Below are positions 1-10,039 of a DNA stretch of 64,000 nt, in pieces. The stretch is taken from positions 56,923 to 120,922 of the forward strand of contig NZ_JADOER010000016.1 of NCBI RefSeq assembly GCF_018739865.1. The letters are read 5' to 3'. A program made the position numbers and the translations under genes. The first letter of the stretch is position 1. Every line of letters starts with the position of its first letter. The notes beneath the pieces are model-generated. The model was not told where the DNA came from and made no database searches. It was given only the letters and a program-made list of their open reading frames with translations. This DNA comes from Leptothoe kymatousa TAU-MAC 1615. GTDB lineage: Bacteria > Cyanobacteriota > Cyanobacteriia > Phormidesmidales > Phormidesmidaceae.

Positions 1-1500
1 GCGCTGCTAGTCGTGGATGCCTCCCAGGGTGTAGAAGCACAAACCCTAGCCAATGTTTACTTGGCACTGGAAAACGATTTAGAAATTATCCCGGTTTTAA
101 ATAAGGTGGATTTGCCCGGTGCCGATCCAGAACGGGTAAAGCAGGAAATCGAAACTATTGTGGGCCTCGATTGCAGCAACGCCATTGAGGCATCTGCCAA
201 AGCCGGTATTGGCATTGAGGACATCCTCGAATCTATTGTCGAGACAGTGCCCGAACCGGAAGACAATACGAAAAAACCGCTACGTGCCCTGATTTTTGAT
301 AGCTATTACGACAGCTATCGTGGAGTGATTGTCTATTTCCGAGTGGTAGATGGCACCTTAAGCCGCCGCGATCGCATTCGGCTGATGGCCTCCGGCAAAG
401 AATATGAAATCGATGAACTTGGCGTCCTATCCCCCCACCAGGTAGAAGTCGACGAACTCCACGCTGGCGAAGTGGGGTATATTTCTGCATCCATCAAAGC
501 CGTAGCCGATGCCCGAGTGGGGGACACCATCACCCTAGTGAAACGAAAAGCCGAAGAGCCTCTGCCCGGCTACGTAGAAGCAAATCCCATGGTGTTTTGC
601 GGTCTTTTCCCCACCGACTCCGACCGGTACGAAGACCTGCGGGAGGCTCTCGAAAAACTAAAGCTCAACGATGCCGCCCTACAATACGAACCCGAAACCT
701 CCAGCGCGATGGGGTTTGGCTTTCGCTGCGGCTTTTTAGGACTGCTGCATATGGAAATCGTGCAGGAACGCCTAGAACGAGAGTACAACTTGGATTTAAT
801 TACCACGGCACCCTCCGTGGTATATCGCGTCACCACCATTGACGGCGAAGTTCTGAACATCGACAACCCCTGCGAGCTACCCGATCCCCAAGCACGGGAA
901 AAAATCGAAGAGCCCTACGTCAAGGTGGAAATGTTAACCCCCGAGGAGTTTGTCGGGACATTGATGGATTTGTGCCAGACCCGACGGGGAGACTTCAAGG
1001 ACATGAAGTACTTAACCGAAGGCCGCACCACACTCGTCTACGAACTCCCCCTAGCCGAGGTAGTCACCGACTTTTTTGACCAGATGAAGTCCAGATCTCG
1101 TGGCTACGCCAGTATGGAATATCAGCTGATCGATTACCGCGTCAATCACCTGGTGAAGCTAGATGTGATGATAAACGGCGATAAAGTTGATCCCCTAGCC
1201 GCCATCGTCCATAGGGACCAAGCCTATTATGTGGGCAAAGCCCTGGCCGAAAAGCTCAAGGAGCTGATTCCCAGACACCAGTTCAAAATTCCCATCCAGG
1301 CGGCCATTGGTAGTCGTATCATTGCCAGCGCTAGTATTCCAGCGCTGCGAAAGGATGTACTGTCCAAGTGCTATGGCGGTGATATTTCTCGTAAGAAAAA
1401 ATTGCTGAAAAAACAAGCTAAAGGTAAAAAGCGTTTGAAAGCCATTGGCACGGTGGATGTTCCCCAGGAAGCATTCATGGCTGTATTGAAATTAAATTAA
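1..1500 (+). CDS. lepA: Elongation factor 4 (LepA), 5' end cut by window
   Basis: GTPase that acts on stalled or mistranslocated ribosomes. The frame is open from base 1, so roughly the first 100 residues (P-loop and switch I) lie outside the window; the first complete GTG at 13 is an internal Val codon, not a start. The G4 motif NKVD is visible in [14 protein letters not shown]. The EF-G-like domains follow, and the protein ends in the Lys-rich LepA-specific tail ([19 protein letters not shown]). About 500 of the usual ~600 residues are present, with no frameshift. A strong hairpin terminator follows the stop codon. Confidence 0.97.
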   Translation, partial: ALLVVDASQGVEAQTLANVYLALENDLEIIPVLNKVDLPGADPERVKQEIETIVGLDCSNAIEASAKAGIGIEDILESIVETVPEPEDNTKKPLRALIFDSYYDSYRGVIVYFRVVDGTLSRRDRIRLMASGKEYEIDELGVLSPHQVEVDELHAGEVGYISASIKAVADARVGDTITLVKRKAEEPLPGYVEANPMVFCGLFPTDSDRYEDLREALEKLKLNDAALQYEPETSSAMGFGFRCGFLGLLHMEIVQERLEREYNLDLITTAPSVVYRVTTIDGEVLNIDNPCELPDPQAREKIEEPYVKVEMLTPEEFVGTLMDLCQTRRGDFKDMKYLTEGRTTLVYELPLAEVVTDFFDQMKSRSRGYASMEYQLIDYRVNHLVKLDVMINGDKVDPLAAIVHRDQAYYVGKALAEKLKELIPRHQFKIPIQAAIGSRIIASASIPALRKDVLSKCYGGDISRKKKLLKKQAKGKKRLKAIGTVDVPQEAFMAVLKLN

Positions 1501-1530
1501 CAGCCAGTGCTTAATTGCAGCTTTTCAAGA

Positions 1531-1573
1531 AAATAGGAGCTATAGCATTTATCAGCTATGGCTCCTATTTTTT
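1531..1573. terminator. Hairpin terminator after lepA, probably bidirectional
   Basis: AAATAGGAGC-T-ATAGC pairs with GCTAT-GGCTCCTATTT around a short loop, with one mismatch. A T-run follows on the + strand (about 1567-1573), and the complementary strand ends in TTTTC. It can therefore stop lepA transcripts from the left and transcripts of the PEP-CTERM gene from the right. Confidence 0.75.
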
Positions 1574-1611
1574 AGTTCTTGCCTGGCCCTACACCACTGG
1601 AACTGCTCTGC

Positions 1612-1640
1612 TGACCAGAGGCAGTGACTGCTTCTGGTCA
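1612..1640. other. Strong 13-bp hairpin downstream of the PEP-CTERM gene
   Basis: TGACCAGAGGCAG, loop TGA, then CTGCTTCTGGTCA: thirteen pairs with a single G-T wobble. There is no adjacent T-run, so it is not a classical intrinsic terminator. It could protect the 3' end of the minus-strand transcript. A second palindrome, GCTTAAG-A-CTTAAGC, lies at 1664-1678. Confidence 0.5.
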
Positions 1641-1688
1641 GCGCAATACAAACACTTCAGTTTGCTTAAGACTTAAGCCTGTGTGAGA

Positions 1689-1726
1689 CGCTTACGCTTG
1701 CTTAAGGCGCTTATGCTTGCTTAAGG
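1689..1726. repeat. 19-bp tandem duplication at the 3' end of the PEP-CTERM gene
   Basis: Two adjacent copies (1689-1707 and 1708-1726) differ at one base (CGCTTACGC versus CGCTTATGC), and a third begins at 1727. On the minus strand each copy can be read as KRLKQA followed by a stop. Because 19 is not a multiple of three, the copies fall in different frames; the gene uses the copy nearest its body. Confidence 0.75.
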
Positions 1727-2553
1727 CGCTTAGCTGCGATCGCACCGACAGCCAAGAGACCCAGCATTGCAGAAGGCTCAGGTACACTTTCAGGATTAGG
1801 CTGGTTTTCTGCAACCGAACCCAAAATCTTCCAGTCAGGACCACGGTAAGCTCTACCACGGCTGAAGACTCGTACACCAGCGATGGGAGCCTCAACCCCC
1901 AGATCCGCCATGCTCACACCCAGAGAACTAACCTTCTGAGTACCGCCAATTTCCTGAGTGTTTAAGTTGAAACCAGCGTAGTCCCAACTACTAGAGCTGC
2001 TTAAAGCAAACAGACTACCAACGGCATTTCCTGCATTATCAATGGCTTGAAGATCCATCTTGCTGTTCATTCCCCGTTCCCAAACGAAGAGGTTATCAAC
2101 AGCCTGATCGAAATACAGATCCATGGCGAAGTTACCGGAGTCTTCTGTATCAATAATATTGTTGAGGTTGTTATTGCTCAGGACAGCACTGAGTTGAGCA
2201 CTATCAGGTGCCTCCACACCCCGGGTCAAAATAGTGCCATTGCCCATGTCGAGGGTTGCCTTGTCACCTAGGTCAACACTGGCAGCACCCGAATTACCAC
2301 CAGTCCAAAGGTCATTAGTCACATTGTCCACATAGTTGACCAATGTAAAGTCGCTAATGGATTTGAATTCACCAGTCACCTCATCATTGAACTCAACAGA
2401 ATCTAGCCAAATATTGTTGACCCAGCGATCATTGCCGGAAAAATCAGTACTATAGTTCGTCTTAAAATTAAATGCATTTGCAGGTGCTTGCATTGCGACG
2501 ACTAGCGTACTTGCTGCCATTCCAATACCAACTGCCAAGTGACGAAATTTCAT
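1711..2553 (-). CDS. PEP-CTERM sorted surface protein (XDP2-like)
   Basis: Predicted secreted protein of 280 residues. The N-terminus is a signal peptide with a hydrophobic core and an APANA cleavage site near residue 28. The C-terminus has the complete PEP-CTERM tripartite signal: VPEPSA motif, hydrophobic helix, then a basic end (AKRLKQA). This is the substrate signal for exosortase, so the protein is probably processed and displayed at the cell surface or in exopolysaccharide. The body (FNFKTNYSTDFSGNDRWVNN, IWLDSVEFND) resembles the cyanobacterial exosortase-dependent protein class called XDP2, but I assign that from memory only. No exosortase gene lies in the window. The C-terminal codons sit in a 19-bp tandem repeat. 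Confidence 0.85.
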   Translation of the reverse strand: MKFRHLAVGIGMAASTLVVAMQAPANAFNFKTNYSTDFSGNDRWVNNIWLDSVEFNDEVTGEFKSISDFTLVNYVDNVTNDLWTGGNSGAASVDLGDKATLDMGNGTILTRGVEAPDSAQLSAVLSNNNLNNIIDTEDSGNFAMDLYFDQAVDNLFVWERGMNSKMDLQAIDNAGNAVGSLFALSSSSSWDYAGFNLNTQEIGGTQKVSSLGVSMADLGVEAPIAGVRVFSRGRAYRGPDWKILGSVAENQPNPESVPEPSAMLGLLAVGAIAAKRLKQA

Positions 2554-2928
2554 GGGCTTTCCCTATACCAATGTGTTTATGTGCGGTGCTTGACGGCCGA
2601 GTATCAAATATCACTGCGGCTCACAAACATCTTGTTCGAGGCTTAGGGTGTTTGAGAAGTCTCTAGAAAAAGCTTTATGGCACATTTGAAAACAACTGAA
2701 AAATCAGTATTTTCACTGATTCAAGCCATCTTGATTGGTTAATTCAGCAGTCAGCAGTTTGGACTGCACCATGGCACTAACCCGTATATTCTTGGCACGA
2801 CACCGCGCACGGCTACGACAAACCTACGACTTCTGCCGTAGCCCAAACTTACAGCGCCAGCGATGAGGCACAGCGATTTTACTGATTCAGCCCATAGGGC
2901 AAGTCACTAAATTGAGGCAAAGGCAATG
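2554..2928. other. Intergenic region, polA 3' end to PEP-CTERM 5' end
   Basis: It lies between two minus-strand genes, so it should hold the promoter of the PEP-CTERM gene and the end of the polA transcript. A short perfect hairpin, AATCAGT-attttc-ACTGATT, is at 2702-2721. No convincing small ORF or RNA gene was seen. Confidence 0.4.
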
Positions 2929-5814
2929 TTATTTCGCCTCCATCCAATTATTACCAGCGTTAATTTCAACCTTTAAAGGCACAGATAACTTCACAACAGA
3001 TTCCATGGTTGTGGCAATTTTGGCTTCCAATGCTGGCCACTCGCCTGGGGGAATTTCAAAAATCAATTCATCATGCACCTGTAGCAATAGCCTGGCTTCG
3101 TATTCTTTGAGGGTCTCATGGAGCTGGATCATGGCAATTTTGATGATGTCAGCACTAGAGCCTTGAATCGGTGCATTCGCTGCAGCCCTTAATAAACCAG
3201 CATCATAACCACCAGGGCGGAGATGACTGAGATCAATTTCATCCGGTGATTTGCCTTTGAGGGGCGTCAGGCTATTACTGGAAAAATTGAAATAACGTCG
3301 TCGACCCAAAATGGTTTCCACATAGCCCTGGGCAATGGCTTCGCGCTGCATTTGTTGCAAGTAGTCAAATACGCGAGCATAGCGCTCGTTAAATTTATCG
3401 ATAAAGGATTTTGCTTCGGTGCGACTGACGCCCATTTCACGGGCAAAACGCACAGCTCCCATGCCATAAATCACGCCAAAGTTAATGATTTTGCCCATGC
3501 GCCGTTCTTCTGTCGAAATATCCTCCTTATCTAGCAGCAATTGGGCAGTCAAACTGTGGACATCATCGCCATTGCGATAGGCATCTATTAAGACCGATTC
3601 TCCACTGAGGTGTGTGAGAATTCGCAGCTCGATTTGAGAGTAGTCTGCAGCGGCTAATAGCCAACCCTCCTGGGGCAAAAATGCCTGACGAATCTGACGG
3701 CTAAAGGCTGTGCGTACTGGAATATTTTGTAGGTTGGGATTAGAGGAGGATAAACGACCGGTTGCCGTAACGGCCTGGTTAAAGTCGGTATGGACACGGC
3801 GTGTATCGGCTCGCACCAGCCTAGGCAAGGCATCTACGTAGGTAGATTTCAGTTTCGACAGGGTGCGATGACTGACAATGCAGTCCACCACTGGATGATC
3901 ACCCTGCAATTTTTCTAGGGTGGCTGCGTTCGTGGAGTACCCCGTTTTGGTTTTACGGGTTTTCTTTTTGTCTAACCCCAGGGTTTCAAATAGCAATACA
4001 CTAAGCTGCTTGGGTGAGCTGAGGTTAAATTCTTCTCCCGCATAGTCGTAGGCTTTGATTTGCAACTCATACAAATCAGCCTCTAGCTGCTCGGAGAATT
4101 CTTTTAGATAGGCTTCGTTGATACGGATGCCGGTAGCCTCCATGTCTTCTAGCACCGGTTCTAGGGGAATTTCGACATCTCGGAACAGGGTTGCGATCGC
4201 ATCTACCTGCCGCAGTTCAGCCTGCAATATCGGCACCAGACGATAGGTTGCATGCACATCTCCCCCGCAATAAAGCGCCACCTGATCAATTGCAATATTC
4301 GCAATCGTTTTACCCTTAGGCACCAGATCTGAAAAGCTTTGAGCGGCCAAATTCAAATGGCGTAGCGATAAGTCCGTTAAATTATGACTGTTCTCAGGGT
4401 TAATCAAATAGCTCGCCAGCATGGTGTCAAACACCACCCCCACCAGCTGAATGCCTTGACGCCTCAATACCGCCCGGTCATACTTCGCATTTTGCAGCGC
4501 CTTAGGATAGTCAGCACTTTCCAAAATCGGCTTCAATGCAACCAATACGTCTGCTAACGGCAGCTGCTCACCCTGATCATGACCGACAGGAATATAGGCT
4601 AGCTCGCTTGGTCCCTCCCCCCAGCAACAGCCAATGCCCACCAAATCCGCATCCAAGGGATCAATAGCCGTCGTTTCCGTATCCCACGCCACAGGTGTTT
4701 CCCCCTGGGACTCCAACGTAGCAATGAGTTCCTGCAGCTGGGAGACAGTTGTCACCACTAACGGTTGAATATTAGCGTCCTCTACATCACTGGCAGCATC
4801 CGTCTCATCTGCAGAGAAAAACGACGTTTCCTCATCATCGATGGCTGTGGCTGCCCGACTCGATGAGGCCGTAGCGTCTCCCCCAAAGGCTTCCTGTAAT
4901 TTCTTGAGGCGATTAATGAAATGTTGAAACTCTAGATTTTTCAATAAAGGCACAACTGTACCTTCATCAAACCCCTCTAACTTACAATCAGCAAGCTCTA
5001 CATCCAGATCAATATCCCGAACAATAGTCGCTAAATACTTAGACTTTTCCGCATCTTCCTTGCCTGTTTCCAGTTTTTTCTTAACGGCCCCCTTCATTTC
5101 CGAAACCGCAGCATAGACACCGTCCAAACTCTGATGCTCCATCAATAGCTTGACCGCTGTTTTCTTACCTATACCCCGCACGCCAGGAATATTGTCCGAA
5201 GTATCGCCGCACAGAGCCTTATAGTCGATCACCTGATTTGGCTTAATACCAAGTTTTTCCTCAACTTCTTTAATGCCATATTCCTTAGCCAAACCATTAG
5301 TGCGTCCAAAGGTACTGCCCAAATGCAGCACCTTAATATGCTCATTGCTATCAATCAGCTGAAACAAATCTTGATCACCACTAAGGATACGGACCGCATA
5401 GCCTTCCTTCTCCGCTTTGGTCGCCAGAGTCCCGATCACGTCATCCGCTTCAAACCCAGGAGCCGTTAAAATCGGCAACTGAAACCCTGCCAACAAGTGC
5501 TTCAGGTTCTCTACATCCTCAAGAAAGTCTTCTGGCGCTTCAGGGCGTCCTTCTTTATAACTTTCAGCCGCTTCATGGCGGAATGTTGGCTGGGCCAAAT
5601 CAAAAGCCACCGCTGCATAGTCAGGCTTTTCCACTACCATCATGTCGCTCATGGATTTCAGAAAACCAAAACAGACACTAGTCGGGATCCCTTTGGAAGT
5701 GCGCAACCCTCCGTCACGACTTTTGGCATGGGCATAGTAGGAGCGAAATGCCAAGGAATGACCGTCAATGATTAGAAGCGTGGGTCTGTCAGAACTCAAA
5801 ACACATGTCGTCAA
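2929..5814 (-). CDS. polA: DNA polymerase I
   Basis: Gap-filling, Okazaki-fragment-processing and repair polymerase, 961 residues, normal length for cyanobacteria. The N-terminal 5' nuclease domain has LLIIDGHSLAFRSYYA, GFEADDVIGTLA and the helix-hairpin-helix stretch GDTSDNIPGVRGIGKK. The middle 3'-5' exonuclease domain keeps its catalytic acids (VAWDTETTAIDP), so proofreading is probably active, unlike in Taq-type enzymes. The polymerase domain has motif A (DYSQIELRI), the O-helix (RRMGKIINFGVIYGMG) and motif C (QVHDELIFE). A Ser/Ala/Asp-rich linker joins nuclease and exonuclease near residues 315-350. It is divergent from the ammonium transporter-kinase gene. Confidence 0.98.
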   Translation of the reverse strand: MTTCVLSSDRPTLLIIDGHSLAFRSYYAHAKSRDGGLRTSKGIPTSVCFGFLKSMSDMMVVEKPDYAAVAFDLAQPTFRHEAAESYKEGRPEAPEDFLEDVENLKHLLAGFQLPILTAPGFEADDVIGTLATKAEKEGYAVRILSGDQDLFQLIDSNEHIKVLHLGSTFGRTNGLAKEYGIKEVEEKLGIKPNQVIDYKALCGDTSDNIPGVRGIGKKTAVKLLMEHQSLDGVYAAVSEMKGAVKKKLETGKEDAEKSKYLATIVRDIDLDVELADCKLEGFDEGTVVPLLKNLEFQHFINRLKKLQEAFGGDATASSSRAATAIDDEETSFFSADETDAASDVEDANIQPLVVTTVSQLQELIATLESQGETPVAWDTETTAIDPLDADLVGIGCCWGEGPSELAYIPVGHDQGEQLPLADVLVALKPILESADYPKALQNAKYDRAVLRRQGIQLVGVVFDTMLASYLINPENSHNLTDLSLRHLNLAAQSFSDLVPKGKTIANIAIDQVALYCGGDVHATYRLVPILQAELRQVDAIATLFRDVEIPLEPVLEDMEATGIRINEAYLKEFSEQLEADLYELQIKAYDYAGEEFNLSSPKQLSVLLFETLGLDKKKTRKTKTGYSTNAATLEKLQGDHPVVDCIVSHRTLSKLKSTYVDALPRLVRADTRRVHTDFNQAVTATGRLSSSNPNLQNIPVRTAFSRQIRQAFLPQEGWLLAAADYSQIELRILTHLSGESVLIDAYRNGDDVHSLTAQLLLDKEDISTEERRMGKIINFGVIYGMGAVRFAREMGVSRTEAKSFIDKFNERYARVFDYLQQMQREAIAQGYVETILGRRRYFNFSSNSLTPLKGKSPDEIDLSHLRPGGYDAGLLRAAANAPIQGSSADIIKIAMIQLHETLKEYEARLLLQVHDELIFEIPPGEWPALEAKIATTMESVVKLSVPLKVEINAGNNWMEAK

Positions 5815-6117
5815 AGCAGCTTTTTAATTAAAGCGTGTCCATGGCCAGAACTGTAGCTTTTTGGTGAAGACCTTCAGGTTTAAACGGTGAATGACTAGAT
5901 CCTGAATGGGCACAGATAGTCAAAGAAGCTGCGGGGAACTATCTAAGCAGTATGTGGAGTTGACGAGGACAGTCAGTTCGGAGATGACATACCCATCAAA
6001 TCAACCCCAATTGATACGACTACGTCGACACATATATATGAGACATCAACACACCCTCCGGACTGCAACCCACTTCACCAGAACCTTTAAAGACCGTAAG
6101 CCAGCTTCTCACACACC
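5815..6117. other. Divergent intergenic region between polA and the Amt-kinase gene
   Basis: This must hold promoters for both divergent genes. I looked for an NtcA site (GTA-N8-TAC), expected for a nitrogen-related gene, and did not find a good one. No credible small ORF was seen. Confidence 0.35.
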
Positions 6118-8787
6118 ATGCCGCTGTCATTAGATGCACTTTGGGTGGTTATCAGTGCCTGCTTAGTGTTCATCATGCAGGCAGGTTTTTTATGCATAGA
6201 GGCCGGCTCTACCCGACGAAAAAATAACATTAACGTTGCCATCAAAAACCTGGCTGATGCAGGCATATCCATCATCATCTTCTGGGCTTGTGGTTATGGC
6301 ATAATGTTTGGCCCTTCCGTCCACGGACTGTGGGGCAGTCAGCAGTTTTTTCCAGAGTTCCACCAAGACGGTTGGTCGATAATTTTCTTTGTCTTCCAAA
6401 CCATGTTCTGCAGCACCGCCGTCACAATTATGTCTGGTGCTGTCGCAGAAAGAATGACGTTTCGAGGCTATTTGTGCGGCGCTTTATTGATATCTGGCCT
6501 CATTTATCCCCTATACGGTCATTGGGTATGGAATGGTCTCAACGAGTCCTTAACCACAGGCTGGTTAGGCCAAAAAGGATTCGTAGACTTCGCCGGTTCT
6601 ACCGTCGTGCACAGTCTAGGCGGATGGGTGGCCCTGGCCGCATTAATCATCATTGGACCGCGACTCGGTAGATTTTCCCGACATAACTTTTCCCAACAAA
6701 CACCTAGCGCAGATTTACCCTTGGCCTTTCTGGGCACCCTACTGCTCTGGTTTGGCTGGTTTGGCTTTAACGGTGGCAGCACCCTAGCCTTTAATGAACA
6801 AGTACCCAGGATTTTAGGCAATACCTTGTTGGCTGGTGCAGCAGGACTGGTTACCCCTTTAGTCTGGTCGATAGGCATTAACAAACGCCAAGTCCATTTT
6901 CGAACCGTAATGAATGGGACTCTGGCTGGCCTAGTCGCCATTACGGCCAACTGCCACGCAGTATCTTTTAGAAGTGCCATTGTCATTGGTGCCGTGGGCA
7001 GCATCGTCATGATGCTAAGTGAGGTCCTGCTAGACAAGTGGAGGATTGATGATGCCATTGGAGCCGTCTCAGTGCACCTCGCCCCTGGCATATGGGGAAC
7101 TTTGGCCGTCGCATTACTGGGTGATTTAGAAGCAATAGGTACTGGCCTTTCCCGGCAACAACAGTTTGCGACGCAACTATCGGGCGTCCTAACCTGTGGA
7201 CTATGGTCCTTTACGCTAGCTCTTTTCGCATTCGCCTTGCTGAATCGATATGTCGCCCTACGAGTCTCCCGCAAGCATGAGTATTTGGGCTTAAATGTGT
7301 CGGAACATGGGGCTCAAAACGAATTGCAAGAGTTATTCAGAACGATGCAATCCCATGCGAAGACAGGTAACCTACAGCAGCGAGTTAGCAGTAGCACACT
7401 CACGGAAGTCGGACAAATTAGCCGATGGTACAACCAGGTTGTTGACGCCTTGGAACGATCAACAATTAAAACGAATGCCATCGTTATGACTGCCGCCGAT
7501 GGCATTTTGACGGTGGATGCAACCACCCTAGAAATTCAAAGTGCCAACCCAGCGATTGGCAAGATTTTTGGTCGCGATTGGCTCAACATCACAGGTAAGA
7601 CTCTGAACACAATCATTGCCACCGATTTTCCTCAAGGCCATGAGTATGCGCTACAAGCACTCCATCCTTTCTTATTACAAGCTGTTGAAACCGGCAACGT
7701 CTACGACGCCATTGGATTACATAAAGGTGGGCGCCATTTCCCCATAGAAATGGCAGCAACGCACTCAGAACTCAGAACTGATACGTTCTTGACGATTATG
7801 GTGCGAGACATTACCGATCGCAAAAAGGCGGAAGCTGCTCTGCTTAAATCAGAGTTAGACGCACGCCAGGCTGCCCAACAATTGCAGCAAGCCTTAGATG
7901 AATTAAAGCGCACCCAAATTCAGTTGCTGCAACGAGAAAAAATGGCCGGGTTAGGGCATCTGGTTGCAGGAATTGCCCATGAAATCAATAACCCTGTGGG
8001 GTTTATTTATAGCAATTTAAAGCATGCTGTCAGCTATGTTGACGTAATGATGGGGGCGATTGAGCACTACCAAGCAGAAAGATCCCCATCGACCAACGCT
8101 CAAACAGCCATTGACGACGACGAATTAGCGTTTATTAAAACGGATTTTCCTAAACTACTCAGTGCAATGCACTCAGGGACTGAACGCATTCGCAATATTG
8201 TGCAATCGTTGCGGAACTTCTCCCGCCACGATGAAGCTGCTCTCAAGAAGGTGGACGTTCATGAGGGTCTGAATAACACTCTGATGCTCTTGACCCATCG
8301 CCTGAATGCACAGGCCAAACGGCCAGCGATTAACATCTGTAAAAAATATGAGGAATCACTGCCTAAAATTGAATGTTTTGCAGGGGCCCTGAATCAGGTG
8401 TTTTTCCATATTTTTAGCAACGCCATTGATGCCCTCGAGCATCATCCATCAGGCACAATAACGGTTACGACAGCAAATGAAGGGGACTGGATTACCATCA
8501 CAATTGCGGACAATGGCAAAGGTATTCCCAAAGCCCTCCAACAACAAATTTTTGAACCATTTTTTACCACTAAACCGGTGGGCACTGGCACTGGCATGGG
8601 GTTAGCTATTAGCTATCAAATTATTACCAATCAACATGGTGGTAAGCTGCTGTGCCAGTCATTCTTGAACCATGGCACAGAGTTTCAACTAGTTTTGCCA
8701 GCCAAGCATCGACCTCAGGTTACGCACTCGAAAAATACGCCAGCACCAGAGCGGGCAACTGACTCGATGCTACCGCCATCGCCTTAA
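6118..8787 (+). CDS. Ammonium transporter-histidine kinase fusion (Amt-HAMP-PAS-HK)
   Basis: A single 889-residue protein joining an Amt channel to a sensor kinase. Residues 1-385 are an Amt/Rh domain with about 11 membrane helices. It keeps the twin pore histidines (His165 in [14 protein letters not shown] and His320 in [10 protein letters not shown]) and Asp157. A HAMP-like linker spans about 400-446, a PAS domain about 450-565 and a coiled coil about 570-605. The HisKA H-box follows with phospho-acceptor His621 (GIAHEINNP), then an HATPase with N-box (NAIDALE), G1 (DNGKGIP) and G2 ([10 protein letters not shown]). It most likely senses external or transported ammonium and signals by phosphotransfer. 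No response regulator is adjacent. The family is known from Kuenenia (Ks-Amt5). Confidence 0.93.
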   Translation: MPLSLDALWVVISACLVFIMQAGFLCIEAGSTRRKNNINVAIKNLADAGISIIIFWACGYGIMFGPSVHGLWGSQQFFPEFHQDGWSIIFFVFQTMFCSTAVTIMSGAVAERMTFRGYLCGALLISGLIYPLYGHWVWNGLNESLTTGWLGQKGFVDFAGSTVVHSLGGWVALAALIIIGPRLGRFSRHNFSQQTPSADLPLAFLGTLLLWFGWFGFNGGSTLAFNEQVPRILGNTLLAGAAGLVTPLVWSIGINKRQVHFRTVMNGTLAGLVAITANCHAVSFRSAIVIGAVGSIVMMLSEVLLDKWRIDDAIGAVSVHLAPGIWGTLAVALLGDLEAIGTGLSRQQQFATQLSGVLTCGLWSFTLALFAFALLNRYVALRVSRKHEYLGLNVSEHGAQNELQELFRTMQSHAKTGNLQQRVSSSTLTEVGQISRWYNQVVDALERSTIKTNAIVMTAADGILTVDATTLEIQSANPAIGKIFGRDWLNITGKTLNTIIATDFPQGHEYALQALHPFLLQAVETGNVYDAIGLHKGGRHFPIEMAATHSELRTDTFLTIMVRDITDRKKAEAALLKSELDARQAAQQLQQALDELKRTQIQLLQREKMAGLGHLVAGIAHEINNPVGFIYSNLKHAVSYVDVMMGAIEHYQAERSPSTNAQTAIDDDELAFIKTDFPKLLSAMHSGTERIRNIVQSLRNFSRHDEAALKKVDVHEGLNNTLMLLTHRLNAQAKRPAINICKKYEESLPKIECFAGALNQVFFHIFSNAIDALEHHPSGTITVTTANEGDWITITIADNGKGIPKALQQQIFEPFFTTKPVGTGTGMGLAISYQIITNQHGGKLLCQSFLNHGTEFQLVLPAKHRPQVTHSKNTPAPERATDSMLPPSP

Positions 8788-8866
8788 CCGTAGACATAGT
8801 CCTTCAACTTTCCATCCTCGAAGGCAATCCAGATGAAGCCCTGGCTTGGTTTGGGGGTGCCCCATA
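8784..8866 (+). pseudogene. Possible coding remnant after the Amt-kinase gene
   Basis: In a frame different from the kinase gene, this stretch reads [27 protein letters not shown] and then a stop. The upstream continuation in the same frame overlaps the kinase tail and contains a stop. The composition is protein-like but there is no start codon, so it is either a decayed gene end or chance. I cannot name the family. Confidence 0.2.
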
Positions 8867-8915
8867 GTGCAACCAGAATCGCGAAAGGGACTGTTTGCCC
8901 ACACACTACTGGGAA

Positions 8916-8931
8916 ATTATGAGACAATAAT
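8916..8931. promoter_or_regulatory. AT-rich inverted repeat upstream of mntC
   Basis: ATTAT-gagaca-ATAAT lies 21 bp before the mntC start and a further ATTAT copy lies close by. Its place in the promoter region would suit a metal-responsive operator, but the arms are only five bases and match no operator I can name with confidence. Confidence 0.25.
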
Positions 8932-8952
8932 GAAAAATGAAACGATTATGAA

Positions 8953-9897
8953 ATGACACGACAGGCATCCCCACATCAGGGCAAACCAAAAATCTGGCTA
9001 GCAGGCATGATTTTACTGATGGGCCTAACCAACTGTGGGCAAGCCACACCGACATTAGAGGACTCCACTGGCAATGAGCGTAAGGTGGTATTAACCAGCT
9101 TTACAATTTTGGCAGACATGGCCCAGAACGTTGCTGGAGATGAGCTTCGGGTTGAATCCATTACCCGCATCGGCGCAGAAATTCATGGCTATGAACCCAC
9201 ACCCAGCGATTTAGTAAAGGCCCAGGATGCAGACTTGATTCTCTACAATGGCATGAACCTGGAGCGCTGGTTTGAGCAGTTTCTAGGGAATGTGCAGGAT
9301 GTCCCATCCGTGATTTTGACAACAGGGATCGAGCCGATTGCGATCGCAGCAGGCCCCTACACCGACAAACCAAATCCCCACGCCTGGATGTCGCCGCAAA
9401 ATGCGCTCACGTATGTTGAGAATATTCGCCAGGCATTTGTGGAACTCGACCCCGCCAATGCCAACATTTACAACACCAATGCCGCTACCTATAGCGAACA
9501 ACTAAAAGCCATTGACGAAAAGCTCAAGGCCAATCTTGCCCAGGTACCCGAGAATGAGCGTTTTCTCGTGAGCTGTGAAGGCGCATTTTCATACCTTGCC
9601 CAGGATTACGATCTACAGGAAGTCTATCTATGGCCTATCAACGCTGAGCAACAATCCACACCAAAACAGATTCAAGGTGTCATTGACGCCGTTAACGCTA
9701 ACAACATTCCGACGGTTTTTTGCGAAAGTACCGTCAGCGACGAAGGCCAACAGGAAGTTGCCCGAGCCACCGGCGCAAACTTTGGGGGCAGCTTATATGT
9801 CGATTCCCTATCCACAGAGGATGGCCCTGTCCCCACATTTCTAGACCTTTTGCAATACGACACCCAAGTCATTAGCGAAGGACTATTATCGCCATGA
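8953..9897 (+). CDS. mntC: Manganese ABC transporter substrate-binding lipoprotein
   Basis: Periplasmic metal-binding component of the MntCAB importer that supplies Mn for photosystem II. The 314 residues begin with a membrane-spanning lipoprotein signal ending at LTNC (Cys28). The four metal ligands of the cluster A-I family are visible: His78 (AEIHGYEPTPSD), His143 (NPHAWMSP), Glu209 (LVSCEGAFSYLA) and Asp284 (LYVDSLS). The Glu/Asp pair and the absence of a His-rich loop favour Mn over Zn. The order mntC-mntA-mntB matches the Synechocystis operon. Fe or Zn specificity cannot be excluded from sequence alone. Confidence 0.9.
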   Translation: MTRQASPHQGKPKIWLAGMILLMGLTNCGQATPTLEDSTGNERKVVLTSFTILADMAQNVAGDELRVESITRIGAEIHGYEPTPSDLVKAQDADLILYNGMNLERWFEQFLGNVQDVPSVILTTGIEPIAIAAGPYTDKPNPHAWMSPQNALTYVENIRQAFVELDPANANIYNTNAATYSEQLKAIDEKLKANLAQVPENERFLVSCEGAFSYLAQDYDLQEVYLWPINAEQQSTPKQIQGVIDAVNANNIPTVFCESTVSDEGQQEVARATGANFGGSLYVDSLSTEDGPVPTFLDLLQYDTQVISEGLLSP

Positions 9898-9934
9898 TTA
9901 TTCGCAACTCAAAGCTTTTATCGTCGCCCATAAG

Positions 9935-10039
9935 GTGCTGCGGGCTGTAGACCATGCCATCGATTTTAAGCACCCCCGCCGCTCTCAGTTTCTTACCGTT
10001 CTGATTTTCCTGTTATTTCTCACCCCACCCTATTCCTAA
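9935..10039 (+). CDS. Candidate 34-aa membrane peptide coupled to mntA
   Basis: A GTG-started frame encodes about 34 residues: a basic N-terminal half (VDHAIDFKHPRRSQ) then a hydrophobic stretch (FLTVLIFLLFLTP). Its stop overlaps the mntA start as TAATG, the arrangement of translationally coupled genes. The frame is open upstream into mntC without an ATG, and no Shine-Dalgarno precedes the GTG. It may be a real small subunit, a decayed gene end, or chance. Confidence 0.25.
   Translation: MLRAVDHAIDFKHPRRSQFLTVLIFLLFLTPPYS

Noticed and set aside
6519-7274. 251-codon open frame on the minus strand inside the Amt region
   Set aside because: Fully contained in the Amt-kinase gene, no domain pattern, Arg/Pro-rich composition typical of an antisense shadow.
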